Shown: piece after piece, positions 1 through 14,600 of the stretch | How positions within the stretch are numbered: position 1 is the first letter of the stretch | How the letters are laid out: each line of letters opens with the position of its first letter | Source: Sanguinoderma infundibulare | Lineage: Eukaryota; Basidiomycota; Agaricomycetes; Polyporales; Polyporaceae | Direction: 5' to 3' | Length of the DNA: 64,000 nucleotides | Assembly: GCA_032821775.1 (NCBI GenBank) | Contig: JAVLRN010000002.1 | Location: 4,154,001 to 4,218,000, forward strand | Position numbers and translations under genes: made by a program | The notes under the pieces: generated by a model | Databases searched by the model: none | Told to the model about the DNA's origin: nothing | The model's input: only the letters and a program-made list of their open reading frames with translations

Positions 1-18
1 TCCATCCATCTTTTATAG

Positions 19-212
19 CGAAGTTCCAGCAGTACATGTACGGTGGACGGCCTCTGGGTAAGTCCCCCTATGCGTCAAGCGAAGGAGGTGTTGTACTGAT
101 TGCGATCGCATTCGGTCCAGACGTGCGGTTCAACGACCGCTGGCACACCTTCTCCCCCGGCGCCGCCAAGGGCGGCCAAACCGTGCCCATGCAAGCCGAT
201 GGTGCTATGTGA
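19..212 (+). CDS. 3' end of an RNA-binding (RRM-type?) protein, partial
   Basis: Two terminal exons can be read: 19-57 (after a TAG acceptor) and 121-212, with a 63-base intron 58-120 (GTAAGT donor, CTGAT branch-like site, CCAG acceptor). Phases agree, giving the tail ...YMYGGRPLDVRFNDRWHTF... ending GADGAM-like before TGA at 210-212. The block 'GGRPLDVRF' resembles the last beta strand of an RRM in fungal G-strand-binding/Hrb1-type proteins, so an RNA-binding protein is the best guess. The rest of the gene lies before the window. The splice structure is seen in the sequence; the family assignment is inference from a short stretch and could be wrong. Confidence 0.45.
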
Positions 213-3913
<3,701 letters not shown>

Positions 3914-6253
3914 GAGGTCAGGGGAAATGTGTGTTACACCATCAAAATGTGAAACTCGTTGTTTTGACCCCAAAGTTCAACAAAATACCGACAAGAATTT
4001 ACTTGCGTATACGAAAATCGCCCAAGAACTACCTTTCGCGGATATCAACCTTCACCTCACAGGACGATGGCCGCCAAGCTGTCGCGAAGGTGTCTTGAGC
4101 TGCCCCGTCGCTTGGGTCATGTGGGAAGTACTTATAAACGGACATGCTTTCGAAGGCCCACGCAAGACCGCTCAGCGTCCTATTCTCGAGCTTCGCACTG
4201 TTGTCTTGTCCTGTAATTATCTGCATTTCTGAAGACCGACTATATTGCTTGAATACGAGTACATAATGGTCCATCAGTACGGCGTTCTCAGTCCACCTTC
4301 CTCGACCACCTCCTAGCACTTGGACGCGGGCTCGCGCGACCTTCCGGAGAGGCTGGAGAAACTAGGACCTCAACCTTAGGTGGAGGCGGAGTCTAGTGCG
4401 TCCGCGCCTGCTCGGAAACCCCGATGGGACCCATCTCAATCTCGTCCTTCATGTCCTTACCCCAGTAGAGCCACACCTGAGTGCCAAGGACCGTGACGGT
4501 GTTGAGGGCAAGCCGGGCGATGGCGGTGTCGCGCCCGACTGTCCACGTGCATCCACCGCCCGATATGGAAAGTGTGGACGACGCGACGAGCTCACTTTTC
4601 TCCCCGCCGAGCTCACTCTCGAGCTCACCACCATCCTCGATTCTCGATTCTCGATTTCCAGTTCTCCCTCTCCAAAATACGCAGGCACTCGGCGCGGCCA
4701 TGTCGCGGACACAGCAGCCGTTGGGCGCACAAGACGCTGCGCAGCCAGCCGTCGCCGAGGCGCAGTAAATATTGGCCGCAAGCATGGGTACGATATGGTG
4801 CGCAAATGTTGTTTCTTGAACATTGTATTGTAGCCTATACTACCATCTGTATTGACCGCACGCTATCGAAGACGCTATTCGTTGCAGCAGTGCACTTTGC
4901 AGCTCTACTCGCTGACCGTTGAAGCTGCGTTGCAGGCCGCAGAGCGCAAAGAGACTCCCAACCCGGAGTGAACATCGAAGTTGGTGACTCACGAGTTGCA
5001 TGGTGTCGATCGGGAATGGGGATTGTGGCGAAGCAAACTGACGAACGCCCAGACGCCTGTGAGGACGTGAGCAAGCTGGGACAAGTACGTGACGGAAGAT
5101 GGTTCCCAGGCGTCGTCTGCTTCCGCAATTAACCTCCGGAATTCTCTCGCACTATCTCAGCCAAGTGTGTACCATGCGTCCTCTCAATGGCCATCCAGCC
5201 TCCCAGTACCATCGAGTGTGAAAACGAGACTTCGCCCGCCCGCGGGCATCTATCAATCGAAGCTACTAGTTCTAAATCAACAAGGAGTAAGTTTGCGCCC
5301 AGCTACCTCTACCGAGACGGTCTACACCCACTGACACAGCCCTGGATTCCGGTGTGATATCAAGCCCGGTGGAGGGTGACGGCGACTTGGAGGAGCCGAA
5401 TTGGGCGTGCACTACGTGACATCCGAGCCGAGTCCGACCGGGTCTCCCATGCGATGCCCAATGGGTTGCGTTTCTTGCTTTCTCAAGAACGGCAGTCCAG
5501 ACGGATCGTTTCACTCTATTCGCAGATTCCACGACTCGAACCGCTCTTTACGTACTTGGCTGGGCTTCTCCACTGGGCGGACAGAAGGTTGCACGGACTC
5601 AATACTTACATCACGGCCCAAGCTTCTCAGATAGCGTTGTGTGCTTTTGTGGGTTGCCGTGAGTGCCTTCTTTCCATGCGGTTTACTGATTCCTCGCCAC
5701 CTAGAAATGGAACCATCAACGCGCGCCGCCTTCGTGAAAGGCACGGGACGTACCCATATCGCCGCGCATATTCTAATGACTCGAATTTCACAGAAGGTCT
5801 ACCAACCGCAGTTTCGTCGGTGTTAGTAAACACCGCGCCACATGGTGAGACCACATCCTATGCATCATATCGCAGTTCAGAAAATTTCTTCTGCACCCAG
5901 TATTCAACCGGCTGGCAGCTGATCGCAGGCGAAGTCAAGATAGAGGTGAGGCCCCTTGTAATACATCTCGAGACCTCGACGACCGCGTCCAGGCCAATCC
6001 GTCCACCGAGAGGCGGCACGGAGGGATGAGATCTTAGATGGTGAAGCGGAGATGTGGTGGTGAGGATGGCACTGAGGCACAAGAGCCGCCACCTTCTTTC
6101 ACGCTGACTCGTATCGAAACCGCCCGTCATGGGTCGATAAAAGGACGAACTTCGCGGATTCGTTGCTTCATCCACAACTACCATCGTCTACACCTCCCGC
6201 AGCCCCACCGTTGCCTAGCCTCTTTGCGGTACGAATACGAGCCATCCCGCAAG
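3914..6253. other. Region without a resolvable gene
   Basis: Several overlapping open frames occur on both strands. A minus-strand frame 4785-4393 ends in a stretch that could be a short membrane helix (LALNTVTVLGTQVWLYWGK) and might be the last exon of a small membrane protein. Plus-strand pieces between 5376 and 5830 are separated by plausible splice signals (for example an acceptor near 5703) but no continuous model with conserved motifs emerged. I see no tRNA, repeat or transposon signature. Confidence 0.35.
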
Positions 6254-6711
6254 ATGCAATCTACCCCGGCGAGGATCTTCAGGCGCGCCATCCACTGGAT
6301 TGGGACGACTCAACCGAAGCATTTGGAGGGGAAATGGGGCCCCAGTGTCACGGATGTTGTGGAAGATTTGGCGGTAGATGTATGTCCTTGTCCTCAGGCT
6401 ATCTCCCAGCGCCGATTCATGCTCTTGGCCCGTGCTTACCACCTGTCGACAGAATCCTAGCATCATGAAAGCGGAGATAAAGTAAGTTTACACTTGAAGA
6501 ATAAGGATCAATCGTACCCCACATCAATAGATGACGACCCGCTGACTGGCACACACCGTCACGCAGGGGTAGTTACCCGCACAAGTCGCATGGCGATCCA
6601 TCCGATACCGCTGACGTGATCAGCGTTCGGCTGTTCGATGCGAACGATAGGCGTCTTGCCACGATCCATGTGCACGACGACAAAACGTTTACGACTCCGC
6701 AGAAGAAGTAG
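6254..6711 (+). CDS. Small conserved-looking protein, 99 residues, three exons
   Basis: Exons 6254-6379, 6453-6481 and 6567-6711 join in frame (126+29+145 bases). Introns are 73 and 85 bases with GTATGT and GTAAGT donors and CAG acceptors, and phases 0 and 2 agree. The product starts with a basic stretch (MQSTPARIFRRAIHWIG) resembling a mitochondrial presequence and ends in a beta-rich tail (ISVRLFDANDRRLATIHVH) before the stop. No family is recognised. The exact fit of a 29-base micro-exon and the very different codon-level order from surrounding noise support a real gene. Function unknown; a mitochondrial location is inference only. Confidence 0.65.
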
Positions 6712-7272
6712 ATGGTTGCGGGAATCAATGAAGCTGAAGTGTGGCGTGTAGACTTGTAGTTATAGGGGGGTTCTCGCGGTGTACTAGCCATTGTCCAATT
6801 GTATACGATCCAAACGAAACGTCATGTTCTCCCTGCTGGGAGTGACGCTCCGAGATCGTCTCGACACCGCGATTGGAGCCTGACCAGACGACACACCGGT
6901 AGGCAGACCGAACTTCCTGGAGGAGCAGCATAAAAAGCTTTTAAATTCACAAATAAACCATAGGCCCTGGAAAGCATTAGACGAGTCGTTGGTGTTCTCG
7001 GCGAAAGGGCCTAAGCGGACCCAATCCACCCAGGACGATGTGGCGGGGGCGGTGCATAAGCGCCCCTCCCTCACCATATCGGGAAGCCTAGTATTCGACG
7101 TCCAACTTACCTGCTGATAAGCCAAGTCCCCCACGACGCCGAACGCGAATGTTGTAACAAATAGTAAGAACAATAAGTAATTCTGTTAATCAGCGCCCTC
7201 TAGGGTGATTGGGGGCGATTTACGTCCACTGCCTGAAGTGTGGGGTACAGCCGCAACCCTCGCTTGGTGTCC
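6712..7272. other. Intergenic; possible membrane-protein relic on minus strand
   Basis: The minus-strand frame 7173-6784 opens with a hydrophobic segment (MFLLFVTTFAFGVVGDLAY), but no upstream or downstream exon could be joined to it. It may be a relic of a basidiomycete multi-pass membrane protein or chance. Nothing else is recognisable. Confidence 0.25.
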
Positions 7273-7513
7273 CATGGTGCCGTTGTGCCTCCCGGTTCCC
7301 TGAGGGAGCCCCCTTGTTCCTCAAGGCCTGTCTCCGGGCGGCGAGGTCTTCACACGTCTTGGTGCGTACGTCATGGGCGCCCAACCCCTTCTTCTTGAGC
7401 GGGAAGTCGGTGATAGGCCTGTGCCGCTGACATCCGTTGTGCCTCCCGGTTCCCTGAGTTCCTCTAGGCCTGTCTCCGGGCGGCGCAGTCTTCACAAATC
7501 TTGGTGCGTACGT
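7273..7513 (+). repeat. Satellite-like host repeat, units interrupted by the retrotransposon
   Basis: Unit one runs about 7273-7431 and unit two begins about 7432 (both contain TGCCTCCCGGTTCCCTGAG, then CTGTCTCCGGGCGGCG, then GTGCGTACGT). Unit two is cut at 7513 by the LTR element and continues at 19245 (ACGTCATGGGCGCC...), followed by another unit to about 19385. A further copy lies at about 20583-20665. The unit contains GAGCGGG and GCCGCTGACATCC as shared words. It was present before the element inserted. Confidence 0.75.
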
Positions 7514-8499
7514 TGATGCGCGCCCGACGCTTCCGACCGTGGAAACCGACGTGATGGCCCCATTCGGATAACCGAGGTGACTCGACCGACTTCCCGGCCG
7601 TTGCCGGCGCGCTGGCGCCTTTGGTTACAATACCTGGGCACACGTGGTGCGGTCCGGTCGGCCGGCTAGGTGCGGTACGGAAGCGAGCCGAAGAAGCCGG
7701 ACACGTGCGATGACGCCGCACCAAGCCTAGACCGTCGAAGATACCGAACGTACTCGGCCACTGCTGGCGTCGCAACTTGGCCCGTCCCCGACTGACCACA
7801 CGGTCGCACAGTGACGGGCCACAAGTTAAGTCACTCAGTTGCCTTCTCCGTCGCGCAGCGCGATGGGTCGCGGACCGTCCCTCACGAAAGATTACTTACG
7901 CGACAGGTGCGGGTCGCGACGACCGGGAGCCAATGAGTCGCGCGACTGCGCGACAGCGATCACGACCCGCCAAGACAAGCCGACTGTGGTCGCCCAATCC
8001 GGTCGCGGTCGCGTACCGATCGCTGGAGTTCCGGAGGGTTTCCGACGTTGGTTTTATGATCGCTAGTCGACACGAGGCAGTCTAGTCCGTCGCTGTCGGG
8101 CGTAGCTACTGTTACCAGTGTACTTAACCCCTGTCACTGCCGTTCGGGCAGACAATCTTGGACCCCCACCCTTTACCTCTCATTTCTCCGACGAGCAAGT
8201 GCGACTCGACATCGTCCTCTGTCGGGTGTAGCTAGCGACTGCGATTGCGACTTGCGACAGCGACCACCGATCGACCGATTTGCGACAGCGACAGCGACTC
8301 GTCGCGCGACTTTTACCGCGACTTTCGACCTTCGACACCACACGCTCTTTCCCCTCTCTTCTCCTCGGCACTGGTTACGATCGCGACCAAAGGGAACTCG
8401 AGACCGTACTCGCCCTCCGCACCGGCGACGTCGCTCCGACCTCGCCTCCCTCAGCCCTTGGTCGTCCCGACTGTACACCGGCCCTGGGATAGTGTATCA
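7514..8499 (+). repeat. 5' long terminal repeat
   Basis: 986 bases, TGATGCGC...GTGTATCA, identical in length to the 3' copy. Differences to the 3' LTR seen by eye: ttgccGgcg/ttgccAgcg, cagcGcgatg/cagcAcgatg, gacatcGtcc/gacatcAtcc, ggttaCgatc/ggttaTgatc and ccctTggtc/ccctCggtc. Open frames inside it are chance and occur in both copies. Confidence 0.96.
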
Positions 8500-8502
8500 T
8501 TT

Positions 8503-8520
8503 TGGAGCCCACCGCGAGGG
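8503..8520 (+). promoter_or_regulatory. Primer-binding site
   Basis: TGGAGCCCACCGCGAGGG begins four bases after the 5' LTR. The initial TGG is complementary to the CCA end of a tRNA, as expected for minus-strand priming. The donor tRNA was not identified; matching the complement against the host tRNA set would settle it. Confidence 0.7.
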
Positions 8521-9011
8521 GGAGTATAGATCTCGCCTCCGCCTTTGGTGCGACCCCGTAACTTTCATACAGTGCCACGCTGACACCTCCCACTCCTTCG
8601 CGTTCGTCGCTCGCACACGAGCTACTTGTCGCTCGCGCGCATAGGATCACCGACCTTGGACTTCAGCTCGGCGACGAGGCCCGATACAGTCGCATCCTCA
8701 ATTCTCTCTCTCGCGCCCTCGATCGCGGCATCGACGCGCTCGATAGCCGACCCTCTTCTTCCGACTCTTCGTCCGCGACATCCTCCACGACGGTTAGGTC
8801 TAGAGCGAGACGCGCGACGCCGAGCGCGATTCCCGGCGAATTTCCCCTGCCACCGTCGCCAGAACCCTGGGAAGACGTTCCACTTCCTCCTTCGCCCGAT
8901 TACTGGACAGACGTTCCCCTCCCGCCATCGCCGGATATCGCTGCGACACCCTCGACAGCGTCACTACAAGTTTCCCCCTTCACCCCACTCAGCGAACTCT
9001 CGTCGCTCGTG

Positions 9012-11255
9012 ATGGATCCCCCCGATCTTCAAGCGCCGCAGCCAGCAGCGCACCCGCCACCCGCGATGCCCGCGCGCAACCACGCGACTGCGCCGGTATT
9101 CGACCCTGAGCGACCAAGAACCTTGCGCGGCTTTTGGCAAGACCTCGACGCGCTCTTCGACAGATGCCAGGTCGCCGCTGGCCGACCACGCAAACGATGG
9201 GCGATTCGTTATCTTGAGGTCGAGGTCGCAGACTTGTGGGAGTCGCTCCCCTCATACGAGGACGCGTACACGTTCGAACAGTGGAAGACGAGCGTGGCCG
9301 AACTATACCCCGGCGCAGATGAGGCTCGCAAGTACTCGGTCGCCGACGTGGATAATCTGGTCGCAGGTCGCGCAGCGACACCGATCACGACGCTCGGTGA
9401 ACTCTCCAGTTTTCACCGGGACTTCCTCGTTATGACCACCTATTTGATACAGCACCAGCGATTGTCGGTACTGGAACAGTCGCGACTCTTCGCGCGTGGC
9501 ATTCGACCGCCCCTATGGGATCAGGTGGCTCAGCGACTTCAGATCAAGTTCGTCGACCACCACCCCGACGACCCCTACGCCCTCCGAGATGTCCTCGAGG
9601 CAGCGCGGTTCGTGCTCCACGGGACGTCGACGACAGCGACGGCGACACCGGTAGCACCCGCGGTGGCGACGGCCACTGTGACTCCGACGGCGACCGGTAT
9701 CAAACTGGAAGATGTCGAGCCCTTCTTCCGAATGATGGCACAGGCGATACGCGACAATGGCGCCGGGGCAGGACCAGCGGGACCACCACAGCGTGCCGAT
9801 TACGGGCGACCGCCGCCGATGGGCTTCTGCCACTACTGCGGCGACGCGGGCTGCCAGGTTCGCACCTGCCGGTTCGTCGACGAGGACATCAACGCGGGTC
9901 GCATTGCGCGGAACAACGATGGGAAGGTTGTCTTGCCTAATGGGCAATTCGTACCGCGCAGCCTACCGGGCCTGACCATGCGCGACCGCGCCTACGAGTG
10001 GCACCGGCGCAACGCGACGGCGCCCGTAGGCCAGCTCCTCTTCCAGGTCGCACCGGCGGCCCCGACGCCTGACGCGACCAGCGACCGCATCGCCCAACTC
10101 GAGCATGAGATCTTCGCCCTCCGACAAGCAAGAGAGAAGTTCGATGGAGTTGAGATCACGACCGTTCCCCGGCGACCGCGACCGGCAGCAAGAGTCGAGG
10201 AGGTTCCCGACGGGGGCCCCACGGTAGCGACCGCCAGCGGTTCCGGAATGAGGGCGTCGGCCCCAGCCGCGACCAGGGCAACCGTGGCGGCCGCGCCAGC
10301 ACGGCCGGTCACCATCCTGCGACCACCGACCCCGGCCACGCGACAAGGAGCGGCGCCAGAGCACCCGTTTGCGGGAGCCCGCGACGCGACTTATGCGCCG
10401 CCACGGACGACCAATGTCGGCGCAACACCGCGACCAGCGAGCGGTAAAGAGCGCGATCCAGCGTATCGCAACACGGTCCCGGTCTACCAGCCCAAGTTGA
10501 TCGACGAGGTCTACTCGCGCGCGATGAAGACACCGGCGATCACGCTCTCTGTCGAGGAGCTCCTCTGCATCGCTCCCGACGTGCGCGCCAAGTTCCGCGA
10601 GGCAATCACCCCAAAGCGCGTACCGACCGAGCCGCGCACAGTCACCTTCGCCGATGCGACCAGCGACGACGAACTCGCGACTGCGCGGTCCTGTCACGGC
10701 GAACCTCTGGAGCCGGGTGCGCTGGTAGTCCCCGACCCGTACGACGTCTACCTCTCGCGACTCGGCCCCGGCCAAGAGCCGCAGCCGCTCGTGGTCGCAA
10801 AGGAGTCGTATGCGCTTCGCTCGATCGTCGGTTGTCTCGATGGTAAGATCGACGTCGAGGGAACCTTGGATGGCGGTGCGCAAATCGTCTCGATCTCCGA
10901 GGGCCTCTGCCACCACGCGGCGCTCTCCTACGACCCGACGGTACAGCTGTATATGCAGTCGGCGAACGGCGCGGTCGACCCGTTGCTAGGTATTGTTCGC
11001 AATGTGCCCTTCCTCGTCGGCGGTATTACGCTGTACCTACAGGTTCACGTCATTCGCAACGCGCCCTACGACTTGCTCCTCGGTCGCCCCTTCGACGTCC
11101 TGACGCGGAGCGTCATCAAGAACTTCAACAATGAGGACCAGACGATCACGCTCGAATGCCCGAACACGCGACAAGTCGTGACCATCCCGACGCGACCGCG
11201 AGGACAGCCGACCTTTCGATTTCGCATCGACAGCAAGCGCTCCGAATCCGTTTGA
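9012..11255 (+). CDS. Gag with C-terminal aspartic protease-like domain
   Basis: The first ATG in frame is at 9012 (747 residues), but the same frame is open from 8562 and reads as coding, with a repeated PLPPSPxxW-DV type motif at about 8850-8940; no ATG exists in that extension. Domains: capsid-like helical region (about residues 30-215), a zinc-knuckle-like CX2CX4CX4C at about residues 273-286 (Cys replaces the usual His), an Ala/Pro/Arg-rich linker, and a retropepsin-like domain with LDGGAQI (about residue 620; DGG instead of DS/TG) and YDLLLGRPF. Stop TGA at 11253-11255 overlaps the start of the pol frame, which is +1 relative to gag. Confidence 0.88.
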   Translation: MDPPDLQAPQPAAHPPPAMPARNHATAPVFDPERPRTLRGFWQDLDALFDRCQVAAGRPRKRWAIRYLEVEVADLWESLPSYEDAYTFEQWKTSVAELYPGADEARKYSVADVDNLVAGRAATPITTLGELSSFHRDFLVMTTYLIQHQRLSVLEQSRLFARGIRPPLWDQVAQRLQIKFVDHHPDDPYALRDVLEAARFVLHGTSTTATATPVAPAVATATVTPTATGIKLEDVEPFFRMMAQAIRDNGAGAGPAGPPQRADYGRPPPMGFCHYCGDAGCQVRTCRFVDEDINAGRIARNNDGKVVLPNGQFVPRSLPGLTMRDRAYEWHRRNATAPVGQLLFQVAPAAPTPDATSDRIAQLEHEIFALRQAREKFDGVEITTVPRRPRPAARVEEVPDGGPTVATASGSGMRASAPAATRATVAAAPARPVTILRPPTPATRQGAAPEHPFAGARDATYAPPRTTNVGATPRPASGKERDPAYRNTVPVYQPKLIDEVYSRAMKTPAITLSVEELLCIAPDVRAKFREAITPKRVPTEPRTVTFADATSDDELATARSCHGEPLEPGALVVPDPYDVYLSRLGPGQEPQPLVVAKESYALRSIVGCLDGKIDVEGTLDGGAQIVSISEGLCHHAALSYDPTVQLYMQSANGAVDPLLGIVRNVPFLVGGITLYLQVHVIRNAPYDLLLGRPFDVLTRSVIKNFNNEDQTITLECPNTRQVVTIPTRPRGQPTFRFRIDSKRSESV

Positions 11256-11643
11256 GGACGGGTCGCCCGACGGCGACTACGCCCTCGTCATCGACGACAC
11301 ACCAGGGGGCCCCATTATCTCTGCATATACCCGCATCGCTGACGACTCTATTCCTATCCCAGCTCTCTATTTATCGGCCTGCGACCAACTACACGATCGC
11401 GCGGCCGTCTATTTCTCAACTAATCTCACAACTACTAGCGAAAAATGTCGTGCGACAAGCGCGGCGACACCGGCGACCACTGCGACCTCGGACTCTTTCT
11501 CTCTCCTCGCGTCCCCAGTTCCTCCTCCGTCTCCCTCTCTCGACATCGCTCTCTCTCTCTCCTTTATGCGCCCCTGTTCTTCCTCACCTTCTTTCGTATT
11601 CTCTTTTCCGACCAAAAACGGTCGCGGCTACTTCGCGCCGTGA

Positions 11644-14600
11644 TCGCAAGATACCCCCGCGAACGTTTTCCTCACCACGCGCGACCCCGTTACGAAAGGC
11701 CTCGTCACCAAGAAGAAGTACAAACCGGTCGCGCGCAAGGTGCGACCTGTCCTAGGCTCGTGCCCCGAACAGTTTCGCGTCGTGCGCAACATCACCGGCG
11801 ACCCGCTCGCGAACATGCCGATCCTCCCCGATCATCCCCCTGACTTCGTCCCGACCGGTCGCTACACCCGCGAACGTATGGAGGCTCTCGATAAGAAGCT
11901 GCGACCCGACTTTCTCTGGCCCGAGGAGCGCAAGCTACTCCACTACTTCATGTGCGTCCACAACGAGGCGTTCGCATGGACCGACGAGGAGCGCGGCTGC
12001 TTCAAACCCGAGTTCTTCCCGCCGGTCGCTTTTCCGGTCGTACCGCACACGCCGTGGGTCCAGAAGAACATCCCAATCCCGCCGGGTCTCTACAAGGAGG
12101 TCTGCGACATCATCAAGCGCAAGATCGCCGCCGGCGTGTACGAGCCGTCGAATTCGTCGTATCGCGGTCGCTGGTTCTGCATCGCGAAAAAGGACGGGAA
12201 GCCGCGCATCGTCCACAGCCTCGAGCCGCTCAACAAGGTCACGATCGCGCACTCGGGCGTAACCCCGACGCCCGACTATCTCGCCGAGCAGTTCGGCGGG
12301 CGACCGTGCGGCTCGATGTACGACCTCTACGTCGGCTACGACGAGCGACTGATCGCCAAGTCGTCGCGCGACCTCACGACCTTCCAGACACCGTTCGGCG
12401 CGTTGCGACACTGCACCCTCCCGATGGGGTGGTGCAACTCGGTACCTATCTTTCACGACGACGTCACTTACATCTTGCAGCCCGAGATCCCGGAGTGGAC
12501 AGTACCGTATATCGACGACGTCCCCGGCAAGGGACCGAAGTCCGACTATCGCGACCGCGACGGCAAGTACGAGACCATCCCGCGCAACCCCGGCATTCGT
12601 CGCTTCGTCAAGGAGCACTTCGACAACCAGAATCGCATCGTCACACGCATGAGCCACGCCGGCGGCACCTACTCCGGGCCGAAGTCGATGCCCATCGACA
12701 TCGAGAACATCGTCATCGGCCAGCGATGCACCCCGATCGGGCGACAACCCGAACAGTCGCGCGTCGCCCTCATCGTCAACTGGGGACCGTGCGGGAACAT
12801 ATCGGAGATCCGCGCGTTCATAGGCACGGTCGGCGTCCTGCGACTTTTCATTCGAAACTTCGCGAAGCGCGCCTGGCCACTCGTGAAGCTCATGCGGAAG
12901 GACGTTCCCTTCGAGTTCGGCGACGAGCAACTCCGTGCGCAGGAGGACCTCAAGAAGGCGGTCATCGAGTCGCCGGCGCTCCGCGCGATCGACTACGAGT
13001 CGGGCGCGGCCGTCATCCTCGCCGTCGACACCTCCTACATCGCGGTCGGCTTCCACCTCTGCCAGTGCGACATCGACGACCCGCGCAAGTGGTACTACAG
13101 TCGCTTCGGATCAATAACGCTCAATGACAGGGAGGCGCGATTCTCGCAACCGAAGCTCGAGATCTACGGCCTCTATCGCGCCCTGCGGAACCTCAAGGTC
13201 TACCTGATCGGTGTCCGAAACCTCGTCGTCGAGGTCGACGCGCGATACATTCAGGGCATGCTCCAGAACCCTGACATTTCTCCGAGCGCTAGCATTAACC
13301 GTTGGATCGTCGCGATACTAACGTTCCACTTCACTCTAGTGCACGTCCCTGGAACGTCGCACGGACCTGACGGATTGTCGCGGCGACCATTACAACCAGG
13401 CGACGAGCCGCGCGACGATGACGACGGCTTCGAGGACTGGATCGACAAAGTCCACGGCTTCCTGCACCAGATGCTGCCGACGCGACCACGACAACGCGCC
13501 TCTCCCCTGCAACTTTTCACGATCGCGTCTCCGACCGGGGACGGTCGGGATTTCAGTGAGGGGGAGGGACCGACCAACCAGGAACCGACAAGCGACACTG
13601 CGACCACGTCGAGCGACATTCCGACTTCCGACTTCACTCGGCGAGCGAACGAGCGACTCGACAAGGTCAAGAGGTGGCTCCGCGACCTCCGACAACCGAG
13701 CGACATCTCCGACAAGGCGTACCCGCAGTTTATCAAGTACTGCCAGCAGCACTTCGTCGACGAAGACCGACTGTGGCGAAAGGACTCGCACGGCGCACAC
13801 AAGCTCGTAGTCGGCCTCGGCCAGCGACTCGCGATCCTCCGACAGGCGCACGACGACATAGGTCATCGCGGCAATTATGCGACGTTGCAGTTCATCGCGG
13901 AGCGATTCTGGTGGCCGTCCCTCCGTGAGGACGTCACTTGGTACGTTCGCACTTGCCATCTCTGCCAGACGAGACAGACGCGACAGGTCCTTATCCCGCC
14001 GACGGTCGCGACACCCGCACCGTTGTTCGCGCGAGTCCACATCGACACCATGCACATGCCCGCCTCCGGCGGCTTCAAGTACATCGTCCAAGCGCGCTGC
14101 GCGATCTCGCACTACCCGGAGTGGCGCATGCTCCGCGTCGAGACCGAGAAGACCCTCGGCGACTGGCTGTTCCAAGACGTCATCTGTCGCTGGGGTGGCC
14201 TCGCAGAGATCGTCACCGACAACGGCGCGGCTTTCGTCAAAGCGGCTGGCTACCTCGCACGCAAGTATCACCTCCGACATATCCGAATCAGCGGTTACAA
14301 CTCGCGGGCGAACGGTATCGTCGAGCGACCCCACTTCGACGTGCGACAGGTTCTGTTCAAGGCCGCCGACGGCGACGAGACGAAGTGGTCGCAAGTCGCT
14401 CATTTCGCCTTCTGGGCAGAAAGGGTAACTACGCGACGTCGCATGGGCTGCTCACCATACTTCGCGGCTACAGGTTGTCATCCGATCCTGCCATTCGACA
14501 TCGGCGAAGCGACCTATCTGCTCCCACCGCCCGACTCGATCCTGTCAACGACCGATCTCATCACGCAGCGCGCGACTGCGCTCCAGAAGCGGCAAGACCA

